From assembly GCA_002423285.1 (NCBI GenBank), contig DIVF01000059.1:8109-72108 (forward strand): a DNA stretch of 64,000 bases, read 5' to 3'. Positions 1-9,575 of the stretch are shown piece by piece. Origin of the DNA: Micavibrio sp. UBA6139. GTDB lineage: Bacteria > Pseudomonadota > Alphaproteobacteria > Micavibrionales > Micavibrionaceae. A program made the position numbers and the translations under genes. Under the pieces are notes generated by a model. The model searched no databases. It saw only the letters and a list, made by a program, of their open reading frames with translations, and was not told the origin of the DNA. Position 1 is the stretch's first letter. Every line of letters starts with the position of its first letter.

Positions 1-142
1 TGGCTGCCGCCATCGCACCGTTGCACTGGAACTGCGCCAAATCAGGGCGGTCGGACATGCGCACCGCCCCGACATCAGCAGTAAAACCTTCGGCGACAAA
101 CGCCGCACCCGTCAGGACAGAGAGTTTTTCAGTCAAAGACAT
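1..142 (-). CDS. argS: Arginyl-tRNA synthetase, N-terminal fragment
   Basis: Class I aminoacyl-tRNA synthetase that charges tRNA-Arg in the cytoplasm. Only the first 47 or so codons lie in the window; the gene runs off the left edge. The visible protein starts MSLTEKLSVLTGAAF and contains QFQCNGAMAAA, which matches the N-terminal Add1-type domain motif (Q-x-NGAM-x-A) of bacterial ArgS. It follows gyrB on the same strand after a 27-base gap, so the two are probably cotranscribed. Identification rests on this short motif, so it is likely but not certain. Confidence 0.7.
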   Translation of the reverse strand, partial: MSLTEKLSVLTGAAFVAEGFTADVGAVRMSDRPDLAQFQCNGAMAAA

Positions 143-169
143 AATGATTACAGACTCAAATGTGGCAGA

Positions 170-2635
170 TTAAACGTCGAGATTGGAAACCTTCAGCGCA
201 TTGTTCTGAATGAACTCGCGGCGTGGTTCCACAACATCGCCCATCAGGGTCGCAAAAATCTCGTTCGCTTTTTCGGCGTCCTTGATTGTGACCTGCAGAA
301 GCGTGCGAACAGCCGGGTCCAAAGTGGTTTCCCACAATTGTTCAGGGTTCATCTCCCCCAGACCTTTATAGCGTTGAATTTGCAAGCCGCGACGACCGTA
401 ATCCTGAACCGCTTGGAACAGCGCCATCGGTCCGTTGGCACGGGCGATCACTTTTGTTCCATCTTTGCTGACCAGTTCGGCTTCGGCTTCGAAATTCTCA
501 GACAGCCATTCATGAGCCCCTTCCAAACGGCGGGCATCGGCGCTCATGATTTGATCCGGCGCAATGCGGAAGCGTTCCGTCACGCCGCGCATGGTGCGTG
601 TGATCATGTAACCCGATACGGGGGTGAACTCCACCAACCAGACTTTTTCACCCGGCAGCGCGGATTTATTCATGCGCTCTTTCAAAGAAGCGGCAATCTT
701 TTCTGCCAAAGCGACATCACTCAGTGCCTTTTCATCAAAAGCCCCGGCGATTGCACCTTGTTCAACGATGTTTTTGTTACCGACACGTTGGGTCAGCGTA
801 TTGATTGCACCGCGAACACCACGGCAACGCGCCAGCATTTCCAGCAAATCATTGCCGGACCGTGCAGCACCCTTGCCTGTGCTCAGCATCAGATCATCAA
901 GCGTTTCATCGATCAGGTAATCTTCCAATGCCTGTTCGTTTTTCAAATAACGTTCGTTCGAATTGCCGCGCTTCACCTTAAACAAAGGTGGCTGAGCAAT
1001 GTACATATAGCCGCGTTGGAAAACTTCCGGCATGTGGCGATAGAAGAAGGTCAACAGCAGCGTACGAATATGCGAACCGTCGACGTCAGCATCGGTCATG
1101 ATAATGATTTTGTGGTAGCGGATTTTATCGATATTGAAATCTTCCTTACCGATGCCCGTTCCCAATGCCGTAATCAGCGTGCCCAATTCGTTACTGGACA
1201 AAATCTTGTCAAACCGTGCGCGCTCCACGTTCAGGATTTTACCGCGCAGGGGCATAATCGCCTGACTTTTACGCGAACGTGCCTGTTTCGCCGAACCACC
1301 CGCCGAGTCACCCTCGACAATGAAGATTTCAGACAAGGCCGGATCACGTTCCTGACAATCTGCCAGTTTCCCTGGCAGGGTTGAAATATCCATGACCCCC
1401 TTGCGGCGAGTCAAATCCCGCGCGCGGCGGGCCGCTTCACGGGCGGAGGCGGCTTCGGCCATCTTGGCCACAACCTTCTTCGCTTCGACCGGGTTTTCAC
1501 CCAGCCAAATGCCCAGATATTCAGCAACCACCGATTCCACCACAGGGCGGACTTCGGAAGAAACGAGTTTATCTTTTGTTTGCGAGGAGAATTTCGGATC
1601 AGGGGCCTTCACCGACAAGACGCACGTCAAACCTTCGCGCATATCATCGCCGGTGATTTTCAGGTCTTTGTTTTTCTTCATCAAACCTTCCTCTTCCGCA
1701 TATTTCATCAAGATGCGGGTGAGGACGTTCCGGAAACCTTGCAAGTGCGTACCACCATCCCGCTGCGGGATGTTGTTGGTGAAGCACTGCATTGTTTCGT
1801 GATAGGCATCAGTCCATTCCATCGAAACTTCGACGGTGATGTTGTTTTCTTCGGCCTTCATATAGATCGGTTTTTTCAGCAGCGATACTTTGTTGCGGTC
1901 AAGATATTCAACAAAGCTTTCAATCCCGCCTTCATAGAAAAATTCTGTAACGCGTGGTTCCGCCGGGCGGTCATCACGCAGATTGATACGCACACCAGAA
2001 TTCAGGAACGCCAGTTCGCGCAGGCGATCTTCCAGCGTGTCAAAATCAAATTCCGTCATGGTGAAGGTTTGTGACGATGGCATAAAGGTTACTTCGGTGC
2101 CGTTACGGCGGCCCGGTTGCAATTCACCAACGACTTTCAGTGGCGCTTCGGCCTCACCGTGGCGGAAACGCATGATCCATTCCTTGCCATCACGCCAGAT
2201 GCGCAGGTCAAGATATTCGGACAGGGCGTTCACAACGGAAACACCCACACCATGCAGACCACCGGAAACTTTATAAGAGTTCTGGTCGAACTTACCGCCC
2301 GCGTGCAGTTGGGTCATGATGACTTCTGCGGCGGAAACGCCTTCTTCCTTGTGAATATCAACCGGAATACCACGGCCATTATCACGCACCGTCACCGAAC
2401 CATTGGCGTTGATGACAACTTCCAGCATGTCGGCATGACCAGCCAGGGCCTCATCGATACCGTTATCGACAACTTCATAGACCATGTGGTGCAGACCTGA
2501 ACCATCGTCGGTGTCGCCGATATACATGCCCGGACGCTTGCGAACCGCATCAAGTCCACGCAGGACCTTGATCGAATCGGCGCCATATTCGGCATTGTTC
2601 TCGGAGGCCGGTCCTGTTGGGGCGGGCTGTGTCAT
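170..2635 (-). CDS. gyrB: DNA gyrase subunit B
   Basis: ATPase subunit of DNA gyrase, which introduces negative supercoils with GyrA. The 821 residues are close to the usual length. The N-terminal GHKL ATPase domain shows RKRPGMYIGD, EVVDNGIDEA (catalytic Glu and Mg-binding Asn) and DNGRGIPV. The TOPRIM domain shows EGDSAGGSAKQ and MTDADVDGSHIRTLLL. The C-terminal tail has the GyrB signature QRYKGLGEMNPEQLW. The ATG at 2635 gives MTQPAPTGP; residues before about position 20 are a variable extension. It lies downstream of a DMT-type transporter and upstream of argS. Paired GC-rich hairpins occupy the leader at 2670-2742. Confidence 0.98.
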   Translation of the reverse strand: MTQPAPTGPASENNAEYGADSIKVLRGLDAVRKRPGMYIGDTDDGSGLHHMVYEVVDNGIDEALAGHADMLEVVINANGSVTVRDNGRGIPVDIHKEEGVSAAEVIMTQLHAGGKFDQNSYKVSGGLHGVGVSVVNALSEYLDLRIWRDGKEWIMRFRHGEAEAPLKVVGELQPGRRNGTEVTFMPSSQTFTMTEFDFDTLEDRLRELAFLNSGVRINLRDDRPAEPRVTEFFYEGGIESFVEYLDRNKVSLLKKPIYMKAEENNITVEVSMEWTDAYHETMQCFTNNIPQRDGGTHLQGFRNVLTRILMKYAEEEGLMKKNKDLKITGDDMREGLTCVLSVKAPDPKFSSQTKDKLVSSEVRPVVESVVAEYLGIWLGENPVEAKKVVAKMAEAASAREAARRARDLTRRKGVMDISTLPGKLADCQERDPALSEIFIVEGDSAGGSAKQARSRKSQAIMPLRGKILNVERARFDKILSSNELGTLITALGTGIGKEDFNIDKIRYHKIIIMTDADVDGSHIRTLLLTFFYRHMPEVFQRGYMYIAQPPLFKVKRGNSNERYLKNEQALEDYLIDETLDDLMLSTGKGAARSGNDLLEMLARCRGVRGAINTLTQRVGNKNIVEQGAIAGAFDEKALSDVALAEKIAASLKERMNKSALPGEKVWLVEFTPVSGYMITRTMRGVTERFRIAPDQIMSADARRLEGAHEWLSENFEAEAELVSKDGTKVIARANGPMALFQAVQDYGRRGLQIQRYKGLGEMNPEQLWETTLDPAVRTLLQVTIKDAEKANEIFATLMGDVVEPRREFIQNNALKVSNLDV

Positions 2636-2669
2636 TTTATAAATTCCTGATTGTTTTTCATTGTTTTAT

Positions 2670-2742
2670 CGGGGGCTTAAAGCCGTCATTTTTATAGCAC
2701 AAAGCCCCCGGAAACGCACCGTAAAAAGTGCTGTCCGGGGGC
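2670..2742 (-). promoter_or_regulatory. Two mutually exclusive hairpins between transporter gene and gyrB
   Basis: Read on the minus strand, GCCCCCGG (2742-2735) can pair with CCGGGGGC (2711-2704). The same CCGGGGGCTT segment can instead pair with AAGCCCCCG (2678-2670). The shared middle arm makes the hairpins alternatives. The first has only a weak T-run (TTTGTG) after it and could be the transporter gene's terminator. The second lies 35 bases before the gyrB start. This may simply be a terminator with a flanking repeat, or it may be an attenuation switch for gyrB; sequence alone does not decide. Confidence 0.5.
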
Positions 2743-2778
2743 CTTTTTAGCCTTAAATTATTATTCTAAATCAGATGG

Positions 2779-3669
2779 TTAGCTGGCCACAAACCAGACC
2801 AGCGCCGCAGCACAGACCACCACCCATAAACCGGCTTTCACATTGCCGACATTTTGCTTTTTTACGATACGGTAATAGAGCAAAACCCACAAAGGCGTGG
2901 TCAGAATAAGGACGCTGATATAGGCCGGGTTATCGACCAGCTGGTAGCCATAGCTTTTGAAAATCAGGTGAACAACGGAGTTCAAACCCATCAAGAACCC
3001 GGTTTGAATGGCCACGCGGCCCGCAAACACCGCACGCGGCACCGGATGCCAGACCGCTTCCAACGCACCAAAGATCAGGATCATGAAGAAGGCCTGCACA
3101 ACCATATAGCCAAAGACGCCGCTATGGATATCCGTTGAATCCAGCGCAATCTTGGCAAAGACAACGCCCATACCAGACATCAAAATGACCGGGCCCAAGG
3201 CACGGATGGCATGACGCGATACAGGTGATTTCTGCATGCCCATGGCGAAATAAACCGCGCCGCAGGTCGCCGCCAGAATACCAAGGCTTTTCCACGGTGT
3301 GGCCAGATAAGTATCGAGGATATTGGGATCAATCACCGTCCACATCACGAAGGTGACAAGAACGTTTAAGGGGATCAGGCGCGTAATCGCCCCCGCCCCG
3401 AATTCTTCCGTGGCCCGGAAACTGGAAAGATCGGCATAGGCCCAGATAAAGGCGGTGACAAAGGTCGCCACATAAAAGATCGGCTGCGTCGGCCAGCCAA
3501 CAAAGAACAGAACAGGCAGAGCAATCAGCAGCATGACAATCCGCAGCCAGAACAGCATGGAAAGGCGTTCCGCACGGATTTTTTCATGCAAAATCGGCAT
3601 GATCGCCGCCGTCACCGCAGACCCGGCGGAAAGCCAGACCCAGGAAAGAATGCCAAAAAGACCCGTCAT
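2779..3669 (-). CDS. DMT-superfamily (EamA-like) membrane transporter
   Basis: A 296-residue, very hydrophobic protein with about ten predicted membrane helices arranged as two similar halves, the layout of EamA/DMT-superfamily permeases. No substrate can be assigned. The start ATG overlaps the recF stop in an ATGA arrangement (3666-3669), so it is almost certainly translated by coupling to recF. A transporter between recF and gyrB is not part of the usual dnaA-dnaN-recF-gyrB cluster and looks like an insertion into it. Confidence 0.75.
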   Translation of the reverse strand: MTGLFGILSWVWLSAGSAVTAAIMPILHEKIRAERLSMLFWLRIVMLLIALPVLFFVGWPTQPIFYVATFVTAFIWAYADLSSFRATEEFGAGAITRLIPLNVLVTFVMWTVIDPNILDTYLATPWKSLGILAATCGAVYFAMGMQKSPVSRHAIRALGPVILMSGMGVVFAKIALDSTDIHSGVFGYMVVQAFFMILIFGALEAVWHPVPRAVFAGRVAIQTGFLMGLNSVVHLIFKSYGYQLVDNPAYISVLILTTPLWVLLYYRIVKKQNVGNVKAGLWVVVCAAALVWFVAS

Positions 3670-4829
3670 GCTGCGATACCCTGTGTTGTTGCTTTTAAAT
3701 GACCACTATCCACGGTGAGGAATCGGCCCACACCTGTCAATGGTGAAAAGAGGTTTTCATCTGTCCCGGTCATAAACACCTGGGTTTTGAGGTCCAGCAG
3801 AATCCGGTACAAAACGGCACGGCGGTTTTCATCCAGATGTGCGGCCACTTCATCAAGCAGCAAGACAGGCGCAGCCCCGCGCTCCGCCGCAATCATCCGG
3901 CCATGGGCCAGAACGATGCCAATCAGCAAGGCCTTTTGCTCACCCGTTGAACATTGATCCGCCGGCATGTTTTTCAAATCATAGATCACTTGCAAATCGC
4001 TTTTATGCGGACCCGTGGCGGCCCCACCCGTTTTGGAATCAAGGCCGCGGCTTTCTTGCAATTGATAGCGGAGCATATCTTCCACTTCCAAGGCCGGAAC
4101 ACGGCGCACCAACTCTTCGACTGTGCCGCGCACAGACAGGCGCGCCTTTGGGAAATGGGCCTGGATATCGGCAGGGGTGCGTTCAACGCCTTGTTGCAGT
4201 TTACGGACAAAATCCTGGCGGGCTGCGGCAATCGCCACACCGGTTTCAGCCATGGTGGCTTCCAATGCCGATAACCACGCCGGGTCGGTGCCGCCGGGGC
4301 CAGCTTCTTGCAACAGCCTTGCGCGTTGGCGCATGGCGTTTTCATAGCGGGTCATGCGCCCGGAATGGCCGGGGTCAAAAGCGAAAACCATGCGGTCTAA
4401 AAATTTGCGACGGGCGGAGGAGGCATCTTGAAACAAACGGTCCATCTGCGGCGTCAGCCATAAAACAGAAAGATATTCGGTCATCGCCGATTGGCCACCC
4501 TTGGCCGCATCACCGTTCACGCGCACCACGCGTTTATCATCCTGACCATCGCGGCCCGTGCCAATACGCACCGGACCATAGGCACTTTCAATCAAGGCGG
4601 AAACAGACCACGGCGCGGCGGTTAATTCCGTATCACGGTTTTGTAGCTCCACAATTCGCGCGGTGCGAAGCCCACGACCGGGGGATAAAAATGAAACAGC
4701 TTCCAGCACGTTGGTCTTGCCCGCACCATTGGCGCCACACAACACAACAGGGCCGCACGGCAGATCAGTGAGATCCGCCGCGGCGTAATTACGAAAATGA
4801 TGAAGCTGTAATGATTTGATCCAAGCCAT
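3666..4829 (-). CDS. recF: DNA replication and repair protein RecF
   Basis: SMC-like ATPase that loads RecA at gapped DNA in the RecFOR pathway. The 387-residue protein begins MAWIKSLQLHHFRNY, the conserved RecF N-terminus. It has Walker A GANGAGKTNVLE, the ABC-type signature STGEQKALLIG and Walker B PVLLLDEVAAHLD. A TTG codon 18 bases upstream would also be open, but the ATG at 4829 matches the family start. It lies downstream of dnaN, with a strong terminator between them, and overlaps the following transporter gene by four bases. Confidence 0.95.
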   Translation of the reverse strand: MAWIKSLQLHHFRNYAAADLTDLPCGPVVLCGANGAGKTNVLEAVSFLSPGRGLRTARIVELQNRDTELTAAPWSVSALIESAYGPVRIGTGRDGQDDKRVVRVNGDAAKGGQSAMTEYLSVLWLTPQMDRLFQDASSARRKFLDRMVFAFDPGHSGRMTRYENAMRQRARLLQEAGPGGTDPAWLSALEATMAETGVAIAAARQDFVRKLQQGVERTPADIQAHFPKARLSVRGTVEELVRRVPALEVEDMLRYQLQESRGLDSKTGGAATGPHKSDLQVIYDLKNMPADQCSTGEQKALLIGIVLAHGRMIAAERGAAPVLLLDEVAAHLDENRRAVLYRILLDLKTQVFMTGTDENLFSPLTGVGRFLTVDSGHLKATTQGIAA

Positions 4830-4878
4830 GATTGTATTTAAGCACAAAACCGCATGTGAATACCCGTATTTAGAACAA

Positions 4879-4906
4879 AAAAGGCACAGATTTCTCTGTG
4901 CCTTTT
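4879..4906 (-). terminator. Intrinsic terminator after dnaN
   Basis: A perfect 12-bp stem (AAAAGGCACAGA and its complement at 4895-4906) with a TTTC loop. On the minus strand it is followed by TTGTTC with the T-run supplied by the stem base; on the plus strand the T-run is also good, so it may work in both directions. It separates dnaN from recF, so recF probably depends on readthrough or its own promoter. Confidence 0.85.
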
Positions 4907-4929
4907 TATCAAATTTTTTAAACCACCAA

Positions 4930-6045
4930 TTACACGCGCAGCGGCATCAAAACATAAAGCGCGGATGGATCCGATGTATCTTGAATAATCGTTGGTGACG
5001 CGGCATCGGCCAGTGTCAAACGGCAACCATCGCCGGAAATCTGGCTGGTGATGTCCATCAGGTATTTGGCGTTGAAGCCAATTTCGATGTTGTCCTTGCC
5101 GTTGATTTCCAGATCTTCTGTCGCCGAACCCGAATCCGGGGAATTGGCGGACAAGGTCATGGTTTTGCCGTTCAGTGAGATTTTCACCGCACGGGATTTA
5201 CCATCGGAAATGGTCGAAACACGGTCAATCGCGTTGGAGAACAATTTCGGGTTCACTTCAACGATCTTGTCGTTATTGGCCGGGATCACCTGTTCGTAGT
5301 TCGGGAAGGTCCCGTCGATCAGTTTCGAGGTCAAAACGATATGATCAAAGGCAAAACGGATTTTGCTTTGCGACAGGCTGACTTGAATGGTGTCAACCGC
5401 CTCATCCAGCAGTTTCCGCATCTCACCAACCGTCTTGCGTGGAATAATCACGCCCGGCATGGCTTCTGCGCCTACAGGCAGCGGCATTTCAAAACGGGCC
5501 AGACGGTGACCATCGGTCGCCACAGCGCGCAAAACATTCACACCACCATTGGAACCGGCATGGATGTAAATACCGTTCAGGTAGTAGCGTGTTTCTTCCG
5601 TGGACATTGCAAACTTGGTGCGGTCGATCAATGCGCGCAGTTCAGCCGCAGGCATCGAGAAATTAGACGGCATATCGGCATTGCCAATTTCCGGGAAGTC
5701 TGCCACTGGCAAGCAGGACAGGCGAAAGTTGGAACGGCCAGCCTTGACGGTCATGACGTTGCCCGAAGGGTCCAGCGCCAATTCAACAGCCGCATCATCA
5801 GCCAGTTTCCGAACGATTTCATGCAGCGTGTGTGCAGGGGCCGTAACAGCGCCCGGTGTTTTTACCTCAGCGGCAACCGATTCTGTGATCTCCAGATCCA
5901 TATCGGTGGTGGTCAGGGTCAAAGTCCCTTCATCCGCGCGCAGCAATACATTCGACAAAATTGGAATGGTATTGCGACGTTCCACGGCGCTTTGCACGTG
6001 GCTTAAGGAGCGAAGAAGAGCAGCGCGGTCAATGCTCAGTTTCAT
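4930..6045 (-). CDS. dnaN: DNA polymerase III beta subunit (sliding clamp)
   Basis: Ring-shaped processivity clamp that tethers DNA polymerase III to DNA. The 371 residues match the family length and begin MKLSIDRAALLRSL. Three clamp domains can be followed, with the C-terminus ending in MPLRV, the conserved tail that lines the partner-binding pocket. It is preceded by a GGDEF gene and not directly by dnaA. It ends at a strong terminator (4879-4906). Confidence 0.97.
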   Translation of the reverse strand: MKLSIDRAALLRSLSHVQSAVERRNTIPILSNVLLRADEGTLTLTTTDMDLEITESVAAEVKTPGAVTAPAHTLHEIVRKLADDAAVELALDPSGNVMTVKAGRSNFRLSCLPVADFPEIGNADMPSNFSMPAAELRALIDRTKFAMSTEETRYYLNGIYIHAGSNGGVNVLRAVATDGHRLARFEMPLPVGAEAMPGVIIPRKTVGEMRKLLDEAVDTIQVSLSQSKIRFAFDHIVLTSKLIDGTFPNYEQVIPANNDKIVEVNPKLFSNAIDRVSTISDGKSRAVKISLNGKTMTLSANSPDSGSATEDLEINGKDNIEIGFNAKYLMDITSQISGDGCRLTLADAASPTIIQDTSDPSALYVLMPLRV

Positions 6046-6169
6046 GGCGTTTCACCTGAATTCGAATAATGTTTTTCTGTTGGGAATCGGACTATAACAG
6101 ACATCATCCAAAGGCCAAGGGCCTTTCAAGCGAAAAACCCCCGTAAATCCACCGTTTTCTGTATGAAAA

Positions 6170-7501
6170 TCAGCCCTGAAGGCCGATTTGGGCTTCGATC
6201 TGGCCCAATGTCGCGGGCTGATTCGCGGGCGCGGCGCTTTCTGCGTTGCCGGGGACCTGAACCACGCAATTACGCCCTCTGGCCTTGGCCTCATACAGCC
6301 CCTCATCCGCCCGGGCCAGCAGGGCATCAATGCCTTCGGCACTGTTACAAACAGCGACCATCCCGAAACTGGATGAATATGGTAATACTTGCGGCTTGCC
6401 ATCCGCATCAACATACGGGCATGGCAGGCGGGCGATTTTTTCACGCAGGCGATCAATGGTCTGGAATCCCATCTCGGCACTGGTGCGCGGCAGAAGAATC
6501 GCAAACTCTTCGCCGCCGATGCGGCCAATAATGTCACCGGAGCGCAGCAGCGTTTGTAATTGTTCCGCGTAATGTTGCAAGACCAGATCACCGACCTTGT
6601 GGCCATAGGTGTCGTTCACGGATTTAAATTTATCCAGATCAGAGAGGACAACAACAACCTCACTGCCCTCACGCTGCGCGCGGCGCAGTTCAGTCGTAGC
6701 GCGTTTCATAAAGGCACGGCGATTGTTCAGACCCGTCAAATAATCTTCCAGCGCATAACGCAGCAGCATCTGGTGATACCCTTCCACCCGCGCGACGAGG
6801 GGACGGAAAATAAAGACTGCCTCCAAGACCAGCACCAGCAGCACAAATAACGCGCCATAATATTGCATGGCATAATAACGATCGGTCTTTGCCAATGCCT
6901 CTGTCTGGTAATTTTGCAAAGCCAGATCAAGCCCCGTGGCCAGCGTTGAAGGCAGCTTGTTCATAACGTAATCAGCGGCAATGGTGCGACGCGCCTGTTC
7001 TGATTTCGGCAATGTTGCCAGCTCCTTCGCCCAGGTCAGGAACCATGTTGTTTTTTCATCCAGCGCATAGGGTTGCTGGAAATAAATTTTCTGCAACTCG
7101 GCACTGACCGGATGCCCGAACAGATCATTCTGACGAATCGTGTCGGTCAGGTAACGCTGACCCTGCTCCATCTTCGCAATCGCTTGTTTAAGAAAACCAA
7201 GATCAAGCGGATCACCGAGCGTATAATATTTATCTGCGCTTTGAATAATTTCATGAATGCCCGCACGTTGCGCGCCGATTTTGAAGGCAATGTCTGCGCC
7301 CTCTTTTTGTTTATTGGTGATATGGGCGGTGATGATGTGGCTGGCAATGGTCAAGATGGCGATAAAACCAAGCGCGGCGATATAGGCGATGGACAGCGTC
7401 CGCGCCGGTGTTACGTCATCTAATGCCTTTTGCGGCAATGCTTTTCGGGGTGCGGGCTTTTTCGCCGCTTTTTGAGGTCCCGTTTTTTCCTGTGCCAACA
7501 C
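6170..7501 (-). CDS. Membrane-bound GGDEF diguanylate cyclase
   Basis: Predicted to make cyclic di-GMP from two GTP. After a basic cytoplasmic N-terminus come a first membrane helix (SIAYIAALGFIAILTIASHI), a roughly 140-residue helical periplasmic sensor-like region, a second helix (GALFVLLVLVLEAVFIF) and a C-terminal GGDEF domain. The active-site loop is GGEEF. An RSGD sequence sits five residues upstream, the spacing of the product-inhibition I-site, so feedback control is likely. The GTG start at 7501 has GGAG six bases upstream; an in-frame ATG at 7576 would add 25 residues of poor coding appearance. The gene lies between dnaA and dnaN on the same strand, an unusual position. Confidence 0.9.
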   Translation of the reverse strand: MLAQEKTGPQKAAKKPAPRKALPQKALDDVTPARTLSIAYIAALGFIAILTIASHIITAHITNKQKEGADIAFKIGAQRAGIHEIIQSADKYYTLGDPLDLGFLKQAIAKMEQGQRYLTDTIRQNDLFGHPVSAELQKIYFQQPYALDEKTTWFLTWAKELATLPKSEQARRTIAADYVMNKLPSTLATGLDLALQNYQTEALAKTDRYYAMQYYGALFVLLVLVLEAVFIFRPLVARVEGYHQMLLRYALEDYLTGLNNRRAFMKRATTELRRAQREGSEVVVVLSDLDKFKSVNDTYGHKVGDLVLQHYAEQLQTLLRSGDIIGRIGGEEFAILLPRTSAEMGFQTIDRLREKIARLPCPYVDADGKPQVLPYSSSFGMVAVCNSAEGIDALLARADEGLYEAKARGRNCVVQVPGNAESAAPANQPATLGQIEAQIGLQG

Positions 7502-7645
7502 CTTACACTCCAACAACCGATCTGGCCCCCGCTGTCGCAGCGAATCAAAACCAGATGAATTATGATACTGGATCATCCTTAATAATCATGAACATCTTGA
7601 ATCAGGACTTTGGAAAAAAACCGTGGATTTCTGCGGTATATTAGC

Positions 7646-7675
7646 AAAAAGCGGAACCTGAAGGCTCCGCTTTTT
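7646..7675 (-). terminator. Intrinsic terminator after dnaA
   Basis: AAAAAGCGGA pairs with TCCGCTTTTT around a 10-base loop that can close further (CC/GG). The minus strand ends in a T-run. It lies 45 bases beyond the dnaA stop and suggests dnaA is largely monocistronic. Confidence 0.85.
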
Positions 7676-7719
7676 GAAAAAATTTGTACTTTCAGGTTGT
7701 AGTAATCAACCCGCCAATA

Positions 7720-9183
7720 TCAGCCCGTCAGGGCGCGGCGGCAGATTTCAACATCCTGTGCGATCTGGGCATCATCACGCATCAACTCTTCGACCTTGCG
7801 GACAGCGTGCATCACGGTGGTGTGATCGCGACCACCGAATTTGCGGCCGATTTCCGGCAAGGAGCGTGAGGTCAATTGCTTCGCCAGATACATCGCCACC
7901 TGACGTGGACGTGCCACGTTACGCGCACGACGGGCAGAATGCATATCCGGCAAGCGGATATTGTAATGCTCAGCCACTTTGCGCTGAATTTCGTCAATCG
8001 TGATGCGGCGATCATGAGCACGCAACAGGTCTGACAAAACATCCTGTGTCGATTCCAGCGTAATGACAGATTTTGTTACATCGGCATGGGCAACGATGCG
8101 GTTCAAGGCCCCTTCCAGCTCACGAATGTTGGAACAGACTTTCAGTGCCAGGAATTCCAAAACAGCATCCGGAATTTCCGCACCCAACATGCCGCGTTTG
8201 GATTGCAAGATACCAAGACGTAGTTCATAGGTGCTTGGCTGAATATCTGCAACCAGACCCCAGGCCAGACGCGAACGCAGACGCTCTTCCAGACCAGTCA
8301 GGTCTGATGGAGCCTTATCAGCGGAAATCACGATCTGTTTGTTCTGATCAACAAGCGCGTTGAAGGTATGGAAGAATTCTTCCTGTGTTGATTCCTTGCC
8401 GCTGATGAACTGGATATCATCAATCATCAAAACATCAACAGAGCGGAAGGCTTCTTTGAAGGCCATTGTGTCTTGCGAACGGATCGCGCGAACAAACTGG
8501 TACATGAATTTTTCAGCGGATAAATACATGACCTTCTTTTCAGGGGCCTGTTGTTTCATCGCCCAACCGATTGCATGCATCAAATGGGTCTTGCCCAAAC
8601 CAACGCCGCCATAAAGGAACAGCGGGTTGAACGGCACATTACCGCTTTCAACGATGCGGCGTGCCGCAGCATGGGCCAGCGCGTTTGGCTTGCCAACGAT
8701 GAAGCTGTCAAAGGTGAAACGTGGATCGAACGGAGAGGACAGATCAAAAGCATCTTCACCGGAAGTGTTTTCGTTTGATTTCAGCGGCAGGGCTTTTGCA
8801 GCCTTGGCCGATTCTACTTTGCGCTCTTCTTCGGCTTCGCGCATCGCTGCCTGGACGACAACGATTTCAAGGCGACGAATATCCGGGTTCTTTTCAGTGC
8901 ACAGCTCCAGAATGCGGGCGGAATAGTGGGATTGAATCCAGTCGCGCATAAAGCGTGTCGGAACCGAAACTTCCAATGTGCCATGATAGCTGGCCTGCAG
9001 AATCATCGGCTTCAGCCAGCTGCGGAAGACGGCTTCACCGAACTCATTACGCATGTTGTCATGGATGGAGGTCCACAAGGCCTTAATTTCTGGCGTTGGA
9101 ACGTAGGATTCAGTCGCGAAATTCACTTGCTCCGCTGCTTGTTCCTTGGACACCATTTTCTGTTTTCCCCCGGATTCAGTCAT
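7720..9183 (-). CDS. dnaA: Chromosomal replication initiator DnaA
   Basis: AAA+ protein that binds DnaA boxes and unwinds the origin. Domain I is recognisable (LWTSIHDNM...SWLKPM), followed by a charged linker. Domain III has Walker A GGVGLGKTHLMHAIG and Walker B LMIDDIQF. Domain IV has the DNA-binding signature ending GGRDHTTVMHAVRKVEEL. The ATG at 9183 (MTESGGK) follows GGGAGAA at reasonable spacing. A GTG six codons upstream is possible but would bury that ribosome-binding site. The protein is 487 residues. Upstream lies a 720-base non-coding region with two DnaA boxes and a CtrA box. Confidence 0.97.
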   Translation of the reverse strand: MTESGGKQKMVSKEQAAEQVNFATESYVPTPEIKALWTSIHDNMRNEFGEAVFRSWLKPMILQASYHGTLEVSVPTRFMRDWIQSHYSARILELCTEKNPDIRRLEIVVVQAAMREAEEERKVESAKAAKALPLKSNENTSGEDAFDLSSPFDPRFTFDSFIVGKPNALAHAAARRIVESGNVPFNPLFLYGGVGLGKTHLMHAIGWAMKQQAPEKKVMYLSAEKFMYQFVRAIRSQDTMAFKEAFRSVDVLMIDDIQFISGKESTQEEFFHTFNALVDQNKQIVISADKAPSDLTGLEERLRSRLAWGLVADIQPSTYELRLGILQSKRGMLGAEIPDAVLEFLALKVCSNIRELEGALNRIVAHADVTKSVITLESTQDVLSDLLRAHDRRITIDEIQRKVAEHYNIRLPDMHSARRARNVARPRQVAMYLAKQLTSRSLPEIGRKFGGRDHTTVMHAVRKVEELMRDDAQIAQDVEICRRALTG

Positions 9184-9485
9184 AGTTCGGTATTCTCCCA
9201 CTTAAATAAACTTTCAAACATGATGGTCCGGCCTTTAGGGGCGCCGCAGGATCTTCAATCGGGACCGAATTGAGGTAACAGAAATCTCAGCGCAAAATCC
9301 ATAATCTGGACATTTGCCTTGGGCGTTCTCGTATTTATCAATCAGCGAAAAAACTCAAAACCGCGAAACATCTAAAGAACACACCGCATTCAAAAACATT
9401 CCAACTGGCTTCCCTTAATCCGGTCATGGCTGTGGGCCTATTTTTAGCCTTCACATCCGGTAACGGATTTCTTTGAAGATCTCCC

Positions 9486-9525
9486 AGAAACGATCCCGTA
9501 AACAAGAACGGGCTGTATCGTTTCT
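9486..9525. repeat. Long inverted repeat in the origin/dnaA leader region
   Basis: AGAAACGAT followed by CCCGT pairs with ACGGG and ATCGTTTCT, giving a 14-bp stem with an 8-base loop and a 4-base bulge on one side. It may be a protein-binding dyad in oriC or a hairpin in a long dnaA leader transcript. Confidence 0.6.
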
Positions 9526-9575
9526 ACAAACTTCCTTTACACACACTGCCGTTACAACGTCGGGGCTTTTTGTTT

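Noticed and set aside
338..1384. Long plus-strand open frame opposite gyrB
   Set aside because: It lies entirely antisense to a certain gyrB and has no recognisable product; high-GC coding sequence often leaves such frames open.
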